64,000 nucleotides of DNA, from contig NW_008710478.1 of NCBI RefSeq assembly GCF_000327385.1, positions 13,407 to 77,406 on the forward strand, read 5' to 3'. This document shows positions 35,901 through 50,900 of the stretch, piece by piece. The translations under genes were made by a program, and so were the position numbers. Numbering within the stretch: the stretch's first letter is position 1; every line of letters begins with the position of its first letter. This DNA comes from Lottia gigantea. Lineage: Eukaryota > Mollusca > Gastropoda > Lottiidae. Under the pieces are notes generated by a model, which was not told where the DNA came from, made no database searches, and saw nothing but the letters and a program-made list of their open reading frames with translations.

Positions 35901-38900
35901 ATCAATCATATCTTGTCCTTCATTACCTAACATTTTACATCAATCATTCACTATAACTAGCTCTAAAGGCAGAATTTCTGTAAGTTCAAATGCTTTTCAC
36001 TTGGCAACTTTTCTTAACAAAAAGTAAATGAATATTTTAAAAGGCATTCTAAAGAGGATTTTTAGTGTCAAGAAACTAAGGGTTTCTTTTACCATTTGGA
36101 TTTTCCATTCGCTGTATAAGTTTCAAGTTTTTCTTCAGGAATTACAGGAACCATTGCTGTCAGAATGAAAATAATACTTGTACAAATCAAAACTGGATCA
36201 GATAGCAAAAGGCTGGAAAACCTCTTTTTAATCTCTCCTTTTTTGTGGTTTGGATTAAAATCAAAATTTAAAAATAATCCTTGTAAATTTAGAGCTATTT
36301 AAAAAAAGATAATTCCCAAACTATCACATTTTGTTTACGTTATGAATCAGAGAAGTTTCTGATAAATGAAATTGCCATTGTATTTCATGAAATATGCTTC
36401 AAGTTTCATCATCACTGCATCATTTTACCATTATTTTCTCCACCTGTGATTTTCATCATCCATAAGACTTTTTTTAATCACTTTTATAATCCTGTTTCTA
36501 GTCAACAATATTTTTACACATTTCAGGGAAGTTTCAAAACATGAACATGAAATTGCTTTTTTTTGTAAATAATAATTGATTAAAAGCTCTATCAAAGATA
36601 CAAAATAATAATAATAATAATACTGCTAGTATAATAATAATAATAATAATAATAATACTGCTAGTATAATAATAATAATAATAATAATAATACTGCTAGT
36701 ATAATAATAATAATAATAATAATGACTGCTAGTATAATAATAATAATAATAATAATACTGCTAGTATAATAATAATAATAATAATAATACTACTGTTAGT
36801 ATAATAATAATAATAATAATACTGCTAGTATAATAATAATAATAATAATACTGTTAGTATAATAATAATAATAATAATAATACTGTTAGTATAATAATAA
36901 TAATAATAATAATACTGTTAGTATAATAATAATAATAATAATAATACTGTTAGTATAATAATAATAATAATAATAATAATACTGCTAGTATAATAATAAT
37001 AATAATAATAATACTGCTAGTATAATAATAATAATAATAATACTGCTAGTATAATAATGATAAAATCTTTATTGAAATCCAGTTATCAGCAGGTAATCTC
37101 CCCTGGAATCTACTAACTACTATAAATAACATATATACAAATAGAAACGTTAAGATAATATTATATAAAATGGTGAAAAAAATAAAATTACAAGAGCAAG
37201 GAAAAAAAAAAATAATAGAAATTTTACTAAATAGTATGAAACATAAAATGGATTATGGCATATACATAAATTATACAGATTATAAAAATGATACAAGATT
37301 ATAAAATTTATACCAAATGATATAAATCTTAATTCTTAAGATATAAAATAATTTCAAATGGACCTTGACAGATAATAGCAGAAATGAGAAATTCAATCTC
37401 TACCTATATAACAGTCTAATTAATATCATTATTAGAAATATTATTAAAAATCTGTATGTAAAGTTTGGCTAAATTTTGATAAAACTGCCTGTATGAGCGT
37501 ATAAAACGTGGGCGTTATTTAATGTCAGAAATAAATATCATTATATCTTGTGCTTTAGTATCATATAGTAATTAAATAGTAATTATTTTAGAGTATAAAA
37601 ATGCATAGTGTTAGATGGTGATGAGAACATAATCTCATAAAAGCACTGGCCTGGGTCACAAAGTAAAGATTTATGATAAAACAAGGTGCAAGTTAAAGGT
37701 TAAGATAATTAGATATGTTAACTACGGATGTCTCTCTAATACTATCTGTGGTAGTGTTAGATGGTGATGAGAACATAGTCTCATAAGAGCACTGGCCTAG
37801 GTTACAAAGTAAAGAATTAGGATAAAACAATGTGCAAGTGAAAGGTTAAGATAATTAGATATGTTAACTAAGGATGTCTCTGTAATACTACCTGTGGTAG
37901 TATCATTTCTTTAACAGAAATAGCTGAAAGTGTTATTTACACATGAGTGCAGATTTCATCATGTTTTGAATCATCAAAGAAAGTGCAAAAATATAATGTT
38001 GACTATATGCCAATCTATAATCCTTGGCATAGAATATTGTTATAGTACAGATAGCATGTTAGTTAGTTATTTAAAGGAATAGGTTGGGTTTACAAAAAAT
38101 TTCACCATCATTATATTTCATGTTAGGCCAGAACTTCTTGACATTTTCAACTCAATGTATAAATCATGCCAAGTGAAATTAAGTCAACCTACATCAATCA
38201 ACGAAATCTTTCAATTTTAAACCAGTAATGGTTACGGCAGGGTTAAATTTAATCAGTATAATGAGACATTGTCCTAACCAATGAAAACTCTCAAATTTAA
38301 AACCGTTGATGTTTTTGTAAATCTGTTTTCTCTAAAATGAAATTGTATGTTGAAAAATCTTTGTAAACTCAAAAAATCTAGACTGCATGATTAGTTAGTT
38401 CTTTTAGCTTGATTTTGGAAGCATTTCTCACATTTTCATTTTTTGAAAGCTCAATGATAAAAGCATGCTATTCTTCTTGCAAAAGTTTTTATTCTTCCAT
38501 TTGACATGACTTTGAGAAAGGAATGTTCTGGATCATACTTGATTTTGATTTCTGACTCTCAAAGCCTCAATTTTGCCTTTAAATTAAAAAGAAAATGTGG
38601 GAAATGCTACGATAGATGTAGAGATAAATAAAATCTTTCAGAGATTGTCCTATCAATGTTAGGTACTGTAAATGACAGAATTGGTGCTTTTTGGTATTGA
38701 ACAATATGATCCTATTGGAATCTGAATGGACAATGTGTCATGGAATGGGATAAACCATCCAAACTGGGTTCAAAATTTTTGTTTCAGCTTGAATTTTACA
38801 TTGAACACTTATTGAGAATCTTGTATCAGTACTTGACAAAATCTGACTTTCAAAATTTTATAATGCTGTCTTTTTAACAATTGTATTTGTAAAGTAGGTC

Positions 38901-41900
38901 AGTCTCTGAAATGCATGTGCACATTGTCTATCACTGTTTATCTTCAATAGGTTCTTCCTCCACGGTCTACAACTTTCACATCCAAGATAGAGGTGCCATG
39001 GCGTAGTTCCTACAATAGACCTAGTACCAATCTCTATACTAACCAATCTAGATATAGTTCAACCAGTCTTTATTCTTTACGACCCAAATCTACACCAGAG
39101 GTCGAGTCTAGTGTGAGTTATCTTCCCATGGTAAAGCCTGAAAATGGATTTTTATACGCCCACATTATAATCGTCAGCTGTCCGTCCACAATAGGCTTGT
39201 GAACACGATAGAGACTACAGTTTCTTTTGATTTAAATGAAATTTGGTGTGATCATTTATAATGATGAGCTCTTAGTCAAGTTTGAATTTGACAATTTTTT
39301 GATCAATGGAATTTTAGTTATTGCCCTTGACTTAGTACAATTATCGAATTAATTTAAATTTGTTATTTTGAAATTTTTAGGCATTGACATTCTCAGGCTT
39401 TGCTCCCAAGATTCCCATGATATTGGCATTTAAACATCCTTGCCCTTACAGAAACCTTCTCTTTCCCTGAGAAAAGATTTATGACTGTTGATAGATATCC
39501 CCCTACATAAAATTCTTTATATATTTTTTAACTGGTTGGGTTTAGCTTTAAGCTTTTCAAAATTTGAATAGGAATCATTCTTTGCAACTTGGCAATCTAA
39601 CTGGAAATCTTGAAATTTGTTATTTGGTTGATGCATTAGTACATGTAGAATAATGGTCCTCATTGCTTAGATATGCTTTTTATTACCAATGTTACCTTTC
39701 TTAAAAATTTCTCACAAACAAAAAACTGTCCACTTTGCTATTCATTTGCTTGCAAGTGGGAAAAGTGCAATTGTAGTCCCCTTTTATGGCTGTTTCTTTG
39801 TATGTTAATCATGCATGCTAAAAAAAAAAAATAGTAATTTTTGGTGAAATATACTTTTTATCCTACCAACTTGCATGCTGCACTTGCACATTCAATACTT
39901 TGCATGCATGTATATTAGACACAGTATAACAGCTAGATATTATATATCCCTGAAAGAATTTTAAAAAAGTTTCTAGTCTTTTTATGTGTAGTGAAATACT
40001 GATATCTTGCACCATTCTTGTCAAATGTTGACTATATTGTAGGCCTTATTCTAAAAGACTTAATTGATTAATTGAAATGATTTTAGTATTCCAGTCATCT
40101 GATTGGTCAATCACTAAAATCAGTTTTAAATTTAGTTTTTTAATCCAATCAGATATATGAAAATCTGGATTTTATCTGAGTGAAGTTTTCATGATCATGA
40201 TTTTGGCAATGAGAGTACCTACTGAAATTGGTAATAAAACTGGTCTGATGAAGCTATGAGTGTTCTCAATACACATGAAGACAAGAAACAAGAAAAACCT
40301 TCTTCTGAATCAATGTCTCAGATGAAATTTTATTTTCAAAAAAACGGAAATGATCTGTGTGCATTATTTGAAACAACATATGATACAAGCATCTTAAATA
40401 ATTGTAACACTTGAAGCATCGTGTCAAAACCACTCACCCATTCTTAATACTTGCTCCTGGCCGTGGTAATATTGGTGAAGGGAATTCGGTATTCGTAGCT
40501 GAATTAGAAGATTTTTGAATTTGACCTGAAATCTTTCTAAGATCAAATCATGTTATAGACGCTTTGTTTGCTAACAGAAACAAAATGAAAGTAGTAGCAG
40601 GTTAACTTATATAAGTTATTGATACGGGTTAATAAGACTTTGTCAAAACCCGTATACGGGATACATTGCGTTTGAAGATGATTTTGCACTTAACAGAACA
40701 TATCTATTTTTGGTAATAATTTCATCTGAGCCTTGATAGACTCTGTTAATTCCGCCTGCTCTCTATTTACCGATCAATATTAATTTTATCTGATGTTTAT
40801 AAGTTGTGATATATTTGTAGGAGAAAACAGTAATTAAACGTCCAAACAGTACTGATGAAACCAAACCTTCAGACACAAGGTTAGTCACCATTCTATATTC
40901 TTTTTTTTTTTTTTCAATTATCAGATACAAGTTTTCAAATCAAGATAATAAGCTTAAAAAATATGTTCTCCATGCCATTCTTTTTGATAGCTTAAATATT
41001 TCTACATCAACCCAAGTTTTGATAATTTCATTTCATATAAATAAAATCAGTCTCAAAAAAAAAATATTTCATGTTTTCAAAACCACTTAGTTAATTAGGT
41101 AGTCACCTCTAATTAGTTCCTTGATTATAACTTTCTCTTAAGGTGCGGGCACATGACCTGTCTTGGTCGGTGATTTTTTTGTGCTAGCTCGAATCTAGAG
41201 TGAAATCTTATGTGTGTCTGTGCTTTCACGATTATCGCGATTATCGCGTCCTTGACAGGATTTTATGATATCAAACCTGTTTGATAATTGTCTCCGATAG
41301 TTTTATCGTCTGCAAGGCAGAACGTCATCATCCAATCAGATTCATTTTCCTTTCAATTGGATGATCCACACGTGATTACTTACATTGATGAAAACAACCG
41401 ACTGGAGATTTTGTCTGTTAGTGTGTCGGTCGGTGCAAACTCTTGATAAGACTCCTCAAATCGGCGACAAAAAATACTGACCAAGACTGTTCGTGTGCCC
41501 GTACCACTTTTCATTTTCATTTCATTTATTTTACAATTTTCACCATTTTTGTCAAGAGACTTTTTACTGTTAAAGATCAAAAGTCCTATCAGTTTTTTTA
41601 ATATTTTTTACTGGTTGTGTTAATTTTAAATGAACTTTCATGAAGGGAGATAATTTCTTTATCCAAGGGGAGGTTACTCTATTCAAACAAGGGAGCTAAT
41701 TTATTTAAACCTTTGTTTATAATAACTGTAATTTTTCTAATTTCTTAATTACCCATCTAAAATCTTTTCTAAGCTTTCCTTTATTTTGTAAGCTTTCTAA
41801 ATTCTTTATTAAGCTTCTGTAACTCTTAATAGTTTAAGCTTTTTAATGGTTCAAATTATTATTTGCTATATGATTGGAAAGTTATAACTGCTTTCAAAAT

Positions 41901-44900
41901 ACGTTGTTACTGCTTCCAAGCTTGTTGGCAAATCGTTGGTGAAAACTTGATATTGATACTTTTCTTGAGTTGGATTGAGACACTACTATACAGACGGATT
42001 TGTGAAAGACTAATCTATGCCTAGCTCGAAAGCTATGGTTAATTTCGGGCTGTACTTTCCACAGAGATCAGTGGACGACTGGTCCATACCTAACATGAAA
42101 GCTAAGGTTTAATGGAAGGCTTCATATAACAAATTCTGCTTAGATAGCTCTAAAATTTTGCTTCTCAAATTCCAACTTTTATCAGCAATTTAGATCCAGG
42201 ATTAAAAACTACATTTTTTCTTATCTTTATTGGTTTTTAACATTTTGGATCTGCAGCTTTTTTTTAAAAAAAAAAATGAAACTTACTGCAACTATCTTCC
42301 CAAAAAAACTTTCTTTTGCCTTCTGAAGCTTACAATATTTCTTTAGACAGCTGTCAATCTTAATTTCTATTTTAATATTTTAATTTTGGGTGATAATCTT
42401 TGTTTTGAATTCTTGAATTCTTTCAAATCTTATTTGTTCCATCTTTCATTTCACTTGGACCTGGAAATCTGTCAAAATTGATGATCGGCAAAATCGGTAA
42501 GAGGCAGCCTGTTAAAATCCAATCTTGATATTTGAGGGCAATTTTCACACGTTTATGGTTGAAATTGATAGACCTTGGTTTTCATTAATTTGGCATATTT
42601 ACTCTTCTAAACAAAAGGACATGTTATTTGTCTTGGTTGCTAAGCAACATTTAAACATTATTTTTGTGTTATATGATTAATTAAAAGTTCTAATATCTAT
42701 TCCTCGTAAATTTTATTGATTTTCTCTAATCATTGATCTTGGTTTGGACTAGGCGCTAAATTAAAACAATATTCAGGCCACATTTTAAATATGGTTTCCA
42801 ATTTTTAAAGGGATTATAAAAAGTTTTTCTAAATTTTGTATGTGTATCTGGTGCTTTTTTTATCTTGTAAAATACTCATAGCATCAATTTGCAGCATTCC
42901 AATTTTCAATCAAACATCTGTTGTTCCATAAAAGTAAGATTTTGATGTCACTAATCGCAAAATATGCTTGTATCACATACATAACTTCTTCTTGATTAGT
43001 GACGTCATCAATCACTTAGTTTTAGTGGAATTGCAGGAACCACAGATGTCTGACTTAAAATTGGAATGGTGAAGATTTAAATGGTGCAAATTCATGCTGC
43101 CAGTGAACACCGATACATATAAAAACTTTAGATAAATCTCTTCCAAATCCCTTTAAATACGTTGATTGAATCCCTTGACAATTTTGCTGATTTCTTGGTC
43201 TATTTTCACTATCATTCTATCACTCAGTTCAGATCTTTGATTCCATTTTATTTCCATGTAAACTGTTCTATCAATTTAGTTCAATTCCGTAGTTTTAACT
43301 GCATGTTGCATGTTGTTTTCTTTATTTGCCTGCTTCCAGGTTTGGGTTAAGTAATTCTTATAGTGGTGGCTATACATCCCCTTACAAACACACCACCAGT
43401 TATAAACCATACTATCTTAGGCAACAGGAACAAACACAGCAGAAAGAGGCTTCAAAAACAACGGACACAACAACAATATCATCTCCCTCCAGATCGTTAC
43501 CAACGGTTACTGTAGCTACAACATCTACTACAGCACCTATCTCCACGGGATCGGTTACTACAGCAATGGTTACCACGACAACCACTACATCTCCAATGTC
43601 GACTGTTGTTATCACACCTCCGAACAACTCAGTATTACAAAATTACAAAGGGTAAAATTACGTTCTGAATGATTTCTTATATTATGTAAAGATTGAAAGG
43701 AAATTTTAATCAAATCAAACAGAAAGTCCAATTTGTGGTGATCATGAATGCATTTGTTGGATTGGTCAGATGTTCATCATCTCAAATTTCTTCTCCATCT
43801 AATTTGAAACGTACATGCTAAAATAATTGAAGAAGTAGTGTATACAAGTAATTTATTTATTTATCAAATATACCTTCTACTTCTAAATGTCATTCAAAAT
43901 TTCTAACCAAATTTTTATATAAGAAATAATTTCTGCATTAGGTGGCCAAAAATTGAGAAGTTTGAAAAATATATTTCGAATTTCTTGCAATCACGAAAGC
44001 TTTATTTTATTTTGAAGTACTTCTTATCCAGCTATGATTCAATTCATTGTCAAATTCTTAAACTTCACATAAAGAAACATACGTAATGAATGGCTACAAA
44101 TGCAGCTATATTATATTCTGAAAGTTCCAAATTGTTTAAAACAAGCATATCCATGACTACAAATGCATTCAATCCCACAATGCCCAACTCATGACTTCAT
44201 GGTCCAATCATAATAGTAGAGAGAATGAGTAGAATTAGAAATTTACTGCTGAATTCCTAATGCTTTGTGTGACATAGTTGCATGCTCAAGACAGGTGACA
44301 GGAGAACAGGTAATTTCCAAGACTTTCAGGATTTTAGGAATCAAATTGTCAGCATCAAAACATTCAAATGTTTCTTGGGATTTCAAATTGCCAATTTTTT
44401 CTAATTTAAATTCGATATTGAAAAAATTAGAAAATAAAAACGGTGTTCAGACAAAATTTTTAAACTAGGTGTTTGATGACGTCATTTATCGTGTAGGGCC
44501 ATATATGATGAAGCATATTTACAATTAGTGACGTCATCAAAGACTTATTTTTGTGGAATTGCAGGAACAACAGACGCCTGACTGAAAACTGTAATGCAAA
44601 TTGATGCAGTGTCCCTTATACACATAAAACCTCTTTACAATCCCTTTGAAATTAAAACAGTGTTATCAAATGAAAGTCATAGATTAAAGATGGGTTCCCT
44701 TTTTTTTATTTATGAAAATGCTAATACTTATATGAATAGAAAGTAGAGATTTTCTAATGACTTGGAAAAATACCATGTTGTCTCACATGTCCATGATTAA
44801 TTCATTCATAATTAGCTAATTTAGGAGAGAATTACCAGCAAAATTCCATGGAGTGACCGATCAAGAAAGGTCAAAAAGTCTTTTTTTGTGTATCCAGACT

Positions 44901-47900
44901 GTACAAACATGGACATTTATGATTGGTTAAAACTCTTTATCACATGCAATAAAAATATAATGACATGATATGATTAAGAATACTTGATAAATCATTAGAA
45001 ACACCAATTAATCAAATAGTTTATTTAATTTGACACTAAAAAATAAGGAAACAAATCTTTAGAATGATTTTGATGCTACCGATCTGATTCTTAAATCCTG
45101 GAACAAAATCCATCCCATAATATGACGTGGATGTTAATACAAATGTTTGGAGCCCTTTATTTTCAATATTGTAGCTTTCAAAAATATGAAGCTCCAAAAC
45201 GTGATGAAGAGGCAGAAACCCAGAGAAGAGTCCGAGCAAAACGAGCCAGGGAAACCAGACGTTCTACACAGGTACAGAATTTTTTTTATTTCATAAGAGC
45301 AATGAGAAACAATAGGATGTTTCATTTCATATGATAGAGTACAGAACAGTAGGATATAAAACTCTATTTCATTAACCAAATAAGATATAGAACAGCAGGA
45401 TATAAAGCTCTTATTTTATTTTTATGATTTAGTAGGATTTCATTAGCCCAATTAGGTTTATTACAGAACAGTAGGTATAGAACAGTAGGATATAAGATTC
45501 TATTTCATTAGCCAAATAAAGTACAGAATAGTAGAATATAAAACTCTATTTCATTAACCAAATAAGATATAGAACAGCAGGATATAAAGCTCTTATTTTA
45601 TTTTTATGATTTAGTAGGATTTCATTAGCCCAATTAGGTTTATTACAGAACAGTAGGTATAGAACAGTAGGATATAAGATTCTATTTCATTAGCCAAATA
45701 AAGTACAGAATAGTAGAATATAAAACTCTATTTCATTAGCCAAAGAAGGTATAGAATAGTAGAATATAAAACTCTATTTCATTAGCCAAAGAAGGTACAG
45801 AAACAGTAGGATATAAAACTCTATTTCATTAGCCAAATAAGATACAGAATAGTAGAATATAAAACTCTATTTCATTAGCCAAAGAAGGTATAGAATAGTA
45901 GAATATAAAACTCTATTTCATTAGCCAAAGAAGGTACAGAAACAGTAGGATATAAAATTCTATTTCATTAGCCAAAGAAGGTACAGAATAGTAGAATATA
46001 AAACTCTATTTCATTAGCCAAAGAAGGTACAGAAACCGTAGGATATAAAATTCTATTTCATTAGCCAAAGAAGGTACAGAATAGTAGAATATAAAACTCT
46101 ATTTCATTAGCCAAAGAAGGTACAGAAACAGTAGGATATAAAATTCTATTTCATTAGCCAAAGAAGGTACAGAAACAGTAGGATATAAAATTCTATTTCA
46201 TTAGCCAAAGAAGGTACAGAATAGTAGAATATAAAACTCTATTTCATTAGCCAAAGAAGGTACAGAAACAGTAGGATATAAAATTCTATTTCATTAGCCA
46301 AAGAAGGTACAGAATAGTAGGATATAAAACTCTATTTCATTAGCCAAAGAAGGTATAGAATAGTAGAATATAAAACTCTATTTCATTAGCCAAATAAGAT
46401 ATAGAATAGTAGAATATAAAACTCTATTTCATTAGCCAAATAAGATATAGAATAGTAGAATATAAAACTCTATTTCATTAGCCAAATAAGATATAGAATA
46501 GTAGAATATAAAACTCTATTTCATTAGCCAAATAAAGTACAGAACAGTACGATATAAAACTCTATTTCATTAGCCAAAGAAGGTACAATAGGACATAAAA
46601 TAAGTTCATTTCATTTATAAACCCAATAAGCAGGACAATTTATTTCATTATCGCTTTTTTTATTTCATTTTATTTGCGCAAAAAGAATTGGAAGATATTA
46701 GATCCCATTCCATTTCATAAGAGTTATAAGATTGTTATTATTTCATTCATTAGCCCTATATATAAAAATTAGTGACGCAGACTGAAATAGGTCAGTTGTC
46801 TGAAGATCGCATAGCGTGAAACTCTGAGTAATAACAACATTTTTTAGTTTCTGTTTTAATATTTCTAAGAATTAGGACTCATTTTGTTTTTAATTGCAAA
46901 ATTCAATTTTGTTTAAATTACAGGGCGTATCTTTAGATGATTTGGAAAAGGCTGAAGAATCTTTAAAATCATCAGACGACAAAAAACAGATTGATCGTAA
47001 AAATTCTCAAGATCAACCAGATGCTATTAGTCGAGTCAGTGGAATTTCTTCCTCCAAATCAGAAGAGTCGTCAACCTATACTCCCTCCACCAGAAGGAGA
47101 GCTTGGGACGATAGGAAAGAGGTAAATTGTTTTAGTTTTATATAGCGGAGAACCTCTTAATCTCTGACTACATTGAGCTGTGAATTTTTTGAATTTTTTT
47201 TATTCATGAATATTCAAAATAACATTTTCAACTGCCAATTGTCTTAGAATGTCTTCGGGTCCATAGAAAATGACCTACTTTTGGAACTGAAAATTTCCCT
47301 TCTGTAAAATCAGGTTTACAAATAATACCTTTTCCAGTGGTTAAAATTTTCATCAACCCAAAGGCAATCCGCAACTCTCAGTAGTATTTTGTAATTGATA
47401 TTTCAATTTATAGGCCATTTACATGTAAATAACTTCATATGAGGTGATTAAATTTAACCAGGGGCATGTTGTTTTGTCAGTCACTAGGTTTACCAGCCAC
47501 AGTGAAACAAAGTGGGTTATAATCACCTGGACAAAATCAATGGCAGCTGGTAGAAAGAATTCGATTGTTGTTTCTTTCTTTTCATTGATTAAAAGTTAAA
47601 ATATTTGTTAATATTTGACAGGATGAACCTGTAACGAGATCTAGTATACGGAGGTCACGTGACCCAACTAATAGTACTTATTCTTCAGATTATACTTCAG
47701 GTAAGAGGGGTCACATCTTCATAATGTCAAGCTATTATGAACTTAGTACATGAATCTTTAATGCAATAGCCACTATTCTTGTATCTTGGAATAATACAAT
47801 TTCATTGGATTGTATGTATGTATTCACAGACTTTCTGTTGTATTCGCAAACGAACAATCCAATCAAATCGCTTCATTTACTCACTTCTGTTATACAAGAA

Positions 47901-50900
47901 AGGTGACTGTTGCAGTCAAGTACGAAGTTCGTAATAGCTTGACATTGTGAAAATGAAGGGGTCAGGAGAGTCTTGAGCAGGGTAAGGGCTTTCGTTGGAA
48001 AGGAAGCTGTGGCAACACCTTACATTAATTGCAACTTCTTTTACTGAATCAGAATTAGATCACTTACTAAAAAGATGATGATTAAAAGAAGCAGAAGAGA
48101 TGGAAAAAAAACCTTATGGTAACACATGTCTTATTAAAAGCTTTGACTAATGTTGCTCTGACTTATATAATTTGGCTTTGATTGCTGTTAGGAGAGGAAT
48201 ACTTCAGCTTTCTCCACATGATTGTAACAATTGATATTTTCAACTTTCAGCGTATATACCTCGCAGTCAGCGTAATGCATTATCAACTTCTGACTTAAAT
48301 AATACATCATCTAGTCTAGAGGGTAGTTCTAATCTATCTCGTACCAGTTCTCTTCGAAGTCGCTTACGTAATGGTGAAGTTGAAACATCAGGAGATGCTA
48401 AAGATACAACAGATGACAGAAAAGGTTGGTATCTTCTTTCATTTTCCCAAAAGAGGTCAAGAAAAAATCTTCGGATATTTCTCCCTGCTGTGATGTCGGT
48501 GTGGTGACATAAGCCCCTGTATGCTTCCATTAACTGTTTGATATTGAAAAAGAATAAACTTATGCTGCTGTCCCGGCAAAATTTCCCTCATGGCACACCG
48601 CATGGTGTTGGCGTTTCAGGAAGAACTTTTATTTCATTTCAAGTTTTTGAATTTAATGCAATCTTGATAAACTTGTATGTACGCAACAAGGATATATTTT
48701 TGTGAATTGAAATATTTTAGGATTGATAGCCTTTGAAAAGTTGTACACAAATCATAAATTATGTGTTTAGATATTAGGCTCGGAAGGTATCAGCCCTGGA
48801 TCATAGGATTTTGTTTATTTCAGAAAAATCTAGTAGTGAAAGAGACACACCAGACGGCGAGAAGAAAGAGACTTCTGCTATAAGAGCCAGGAGAGCCAGA
48901 CGTGAACGAAGGTCAACTGGTATCGTTAATTATAGTCCTGAGGTTAGTTGGGATATTTTATACAAACAACTGTTTTTAAGGAGGATAACCATTTCGATTC
49001 TCAAAGATCCTGGATGATTTTCCTCTGCATTAGCTATGGGTATTTTTCCTTTTTTGGATCATCCTGATTATAAGAGGTTTTCCTTATATGTGCAAATGTT
49101 TTTGTGCAAAAAAGACATGGTATCCCTTTTCTTTACTATACTGTATCTCTTATGCCACTTGAAATTGCCTTTCTTCATAAGCTCAATTATCTAGATTGTT
49201 TGTGCTAAATATATATTTGATTGTTCTAATTTTAGAATGAAGAAGGAGAGAAAGAAAAAGAAAATAAACCAGAAGATGAAAAGAAAGAACAAGATGTAAG
49301 TCATGTTTTATTTTCTCTTTAATTCTAATTAGACAGAATTACAATGATTAGACCGAATCAGGAATTCCATCTAGACCAATTTCCAATTCAACTCAATTCC
49401 AATATGATCAGCTTGAATTCAAATTCAATCACATTCCAATTAGGTTGAATTCCAAATAGACTACATTCCAATTAGGTTTAATTTTAATTAGATTGCATTT
49501 CAATTAGGTTGAATTTTGATTAGATCACATTCCAATTAGATTTCGTTCTAAATAGACTACATTCCAATTAGGTTGAATTCCAAATAGACTACATTCCAAT
49601 TAGGTTGAATTTTAATAAGATCACATTCCAACTAGACTGAATTCTAATTAGACTGGATACATGATTGTCAATCTACAGAAAGGCAAATATACTGATAAAA
49701 CTTCACAATCACTGACAGTTGTAGGTTTTTGTTGCTTTAACAATGAACTATCTGATGTCTCTCGGCCAAGACATTGTATTCAGTAAATTAACTCATTTTT
49801 ACATCATCATAAGATACAATACTGATCACCTTTGATTAAATTTTTGGAAATATTTGAAAGCAAATTTTTGTTTTTGTAAATCTGTATTTGCTTGTGTTCA
49901 GTCATTTAAATAAGTCAGGAAACTTAGTGTTAGTAGAATATTTCTAGAGCTGTATTTGTCTTCAAAAATGTGATGTTCCTCTGTTGGTTTGCTAAATTTT
50001 GGGTAAAAACTATACTTTACATCAGTTGTCAGTTCTACATTCCTGCAGAGTGTCCACATACTTTCTCATGTTTTATTTAGTGTTTTATCTATATCGAAGT
50101 ATTACAGCAAATATAAATATTATTATTTGATTAGGCCAAGATAATTGATGAATTACCTATACCTTGTTAATAGAATGAGCTGTGTGAATTCTTAAAAACT
50201 CAAATTAGGGGTTTAACTTTTTCCAATATTTTTCAATCAACTTCACAATGAGATATAATTCTTGATGAGATTGTTATCTATACTTGAACCAGACCTCAAA
50301 AAAAATATTTTAACAACCGGCCTTCAGTAATGTGGTTTCCCACTGTTGGTTTGCTACATATTGAGTAAAATTTAACCCTTTCTTCAGTTTTGATAATTTA
50401 GGATGTTATATAATTTTTGATGAGATATTCTCTATAAGAGAGCCGGACTTCCAAAATTAAAATTCTACTATCTGTATGTCAACATGATAAGTGATCATTG
50501 ATATCAGACACTATTGACAGATATTAGCTAATCAAACAATGTATATTATATAGATAAAGCTATAGAGTGTAGACAAGTGGGATTATTCTTGAATTAAACT
50601 AGGGGTGAAACAAGGTTACTCTCTGACACCTTCATTCTTTATATTATTTATACAAATTATTGAACATAAAACAGGGTGGGTTCATAATACAAGACAGGTC
50701 AATACCTTGTGTTGTTTTAACTAATTGTAGAGGAACTGGCTTGTAGGGGATATGGGTTGTAGAGGAAATGGGTTGTAAGGGAAATGGGTTGTAGAGGAAA
50801 TTGGTTGTAGAGGAAATGGGTTGTAAAGGAACTGGGTTGTAGAGGAAATTGGTTGTAGAGGAAATTGGTTGTAGGAGAACTGGGTTGTAGAGGAACTGTG

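Noticed and set aside
45330-46600. Possible CRISPR-like array
   Set aside because: Units are contiguous without unique spacers and the context is a metazoan intron; it is an ordinary minisatellite.
48267-48530. Minus-strand open frame of 87 residues
   Set aside because: It is antisense to MYPT exon 19.
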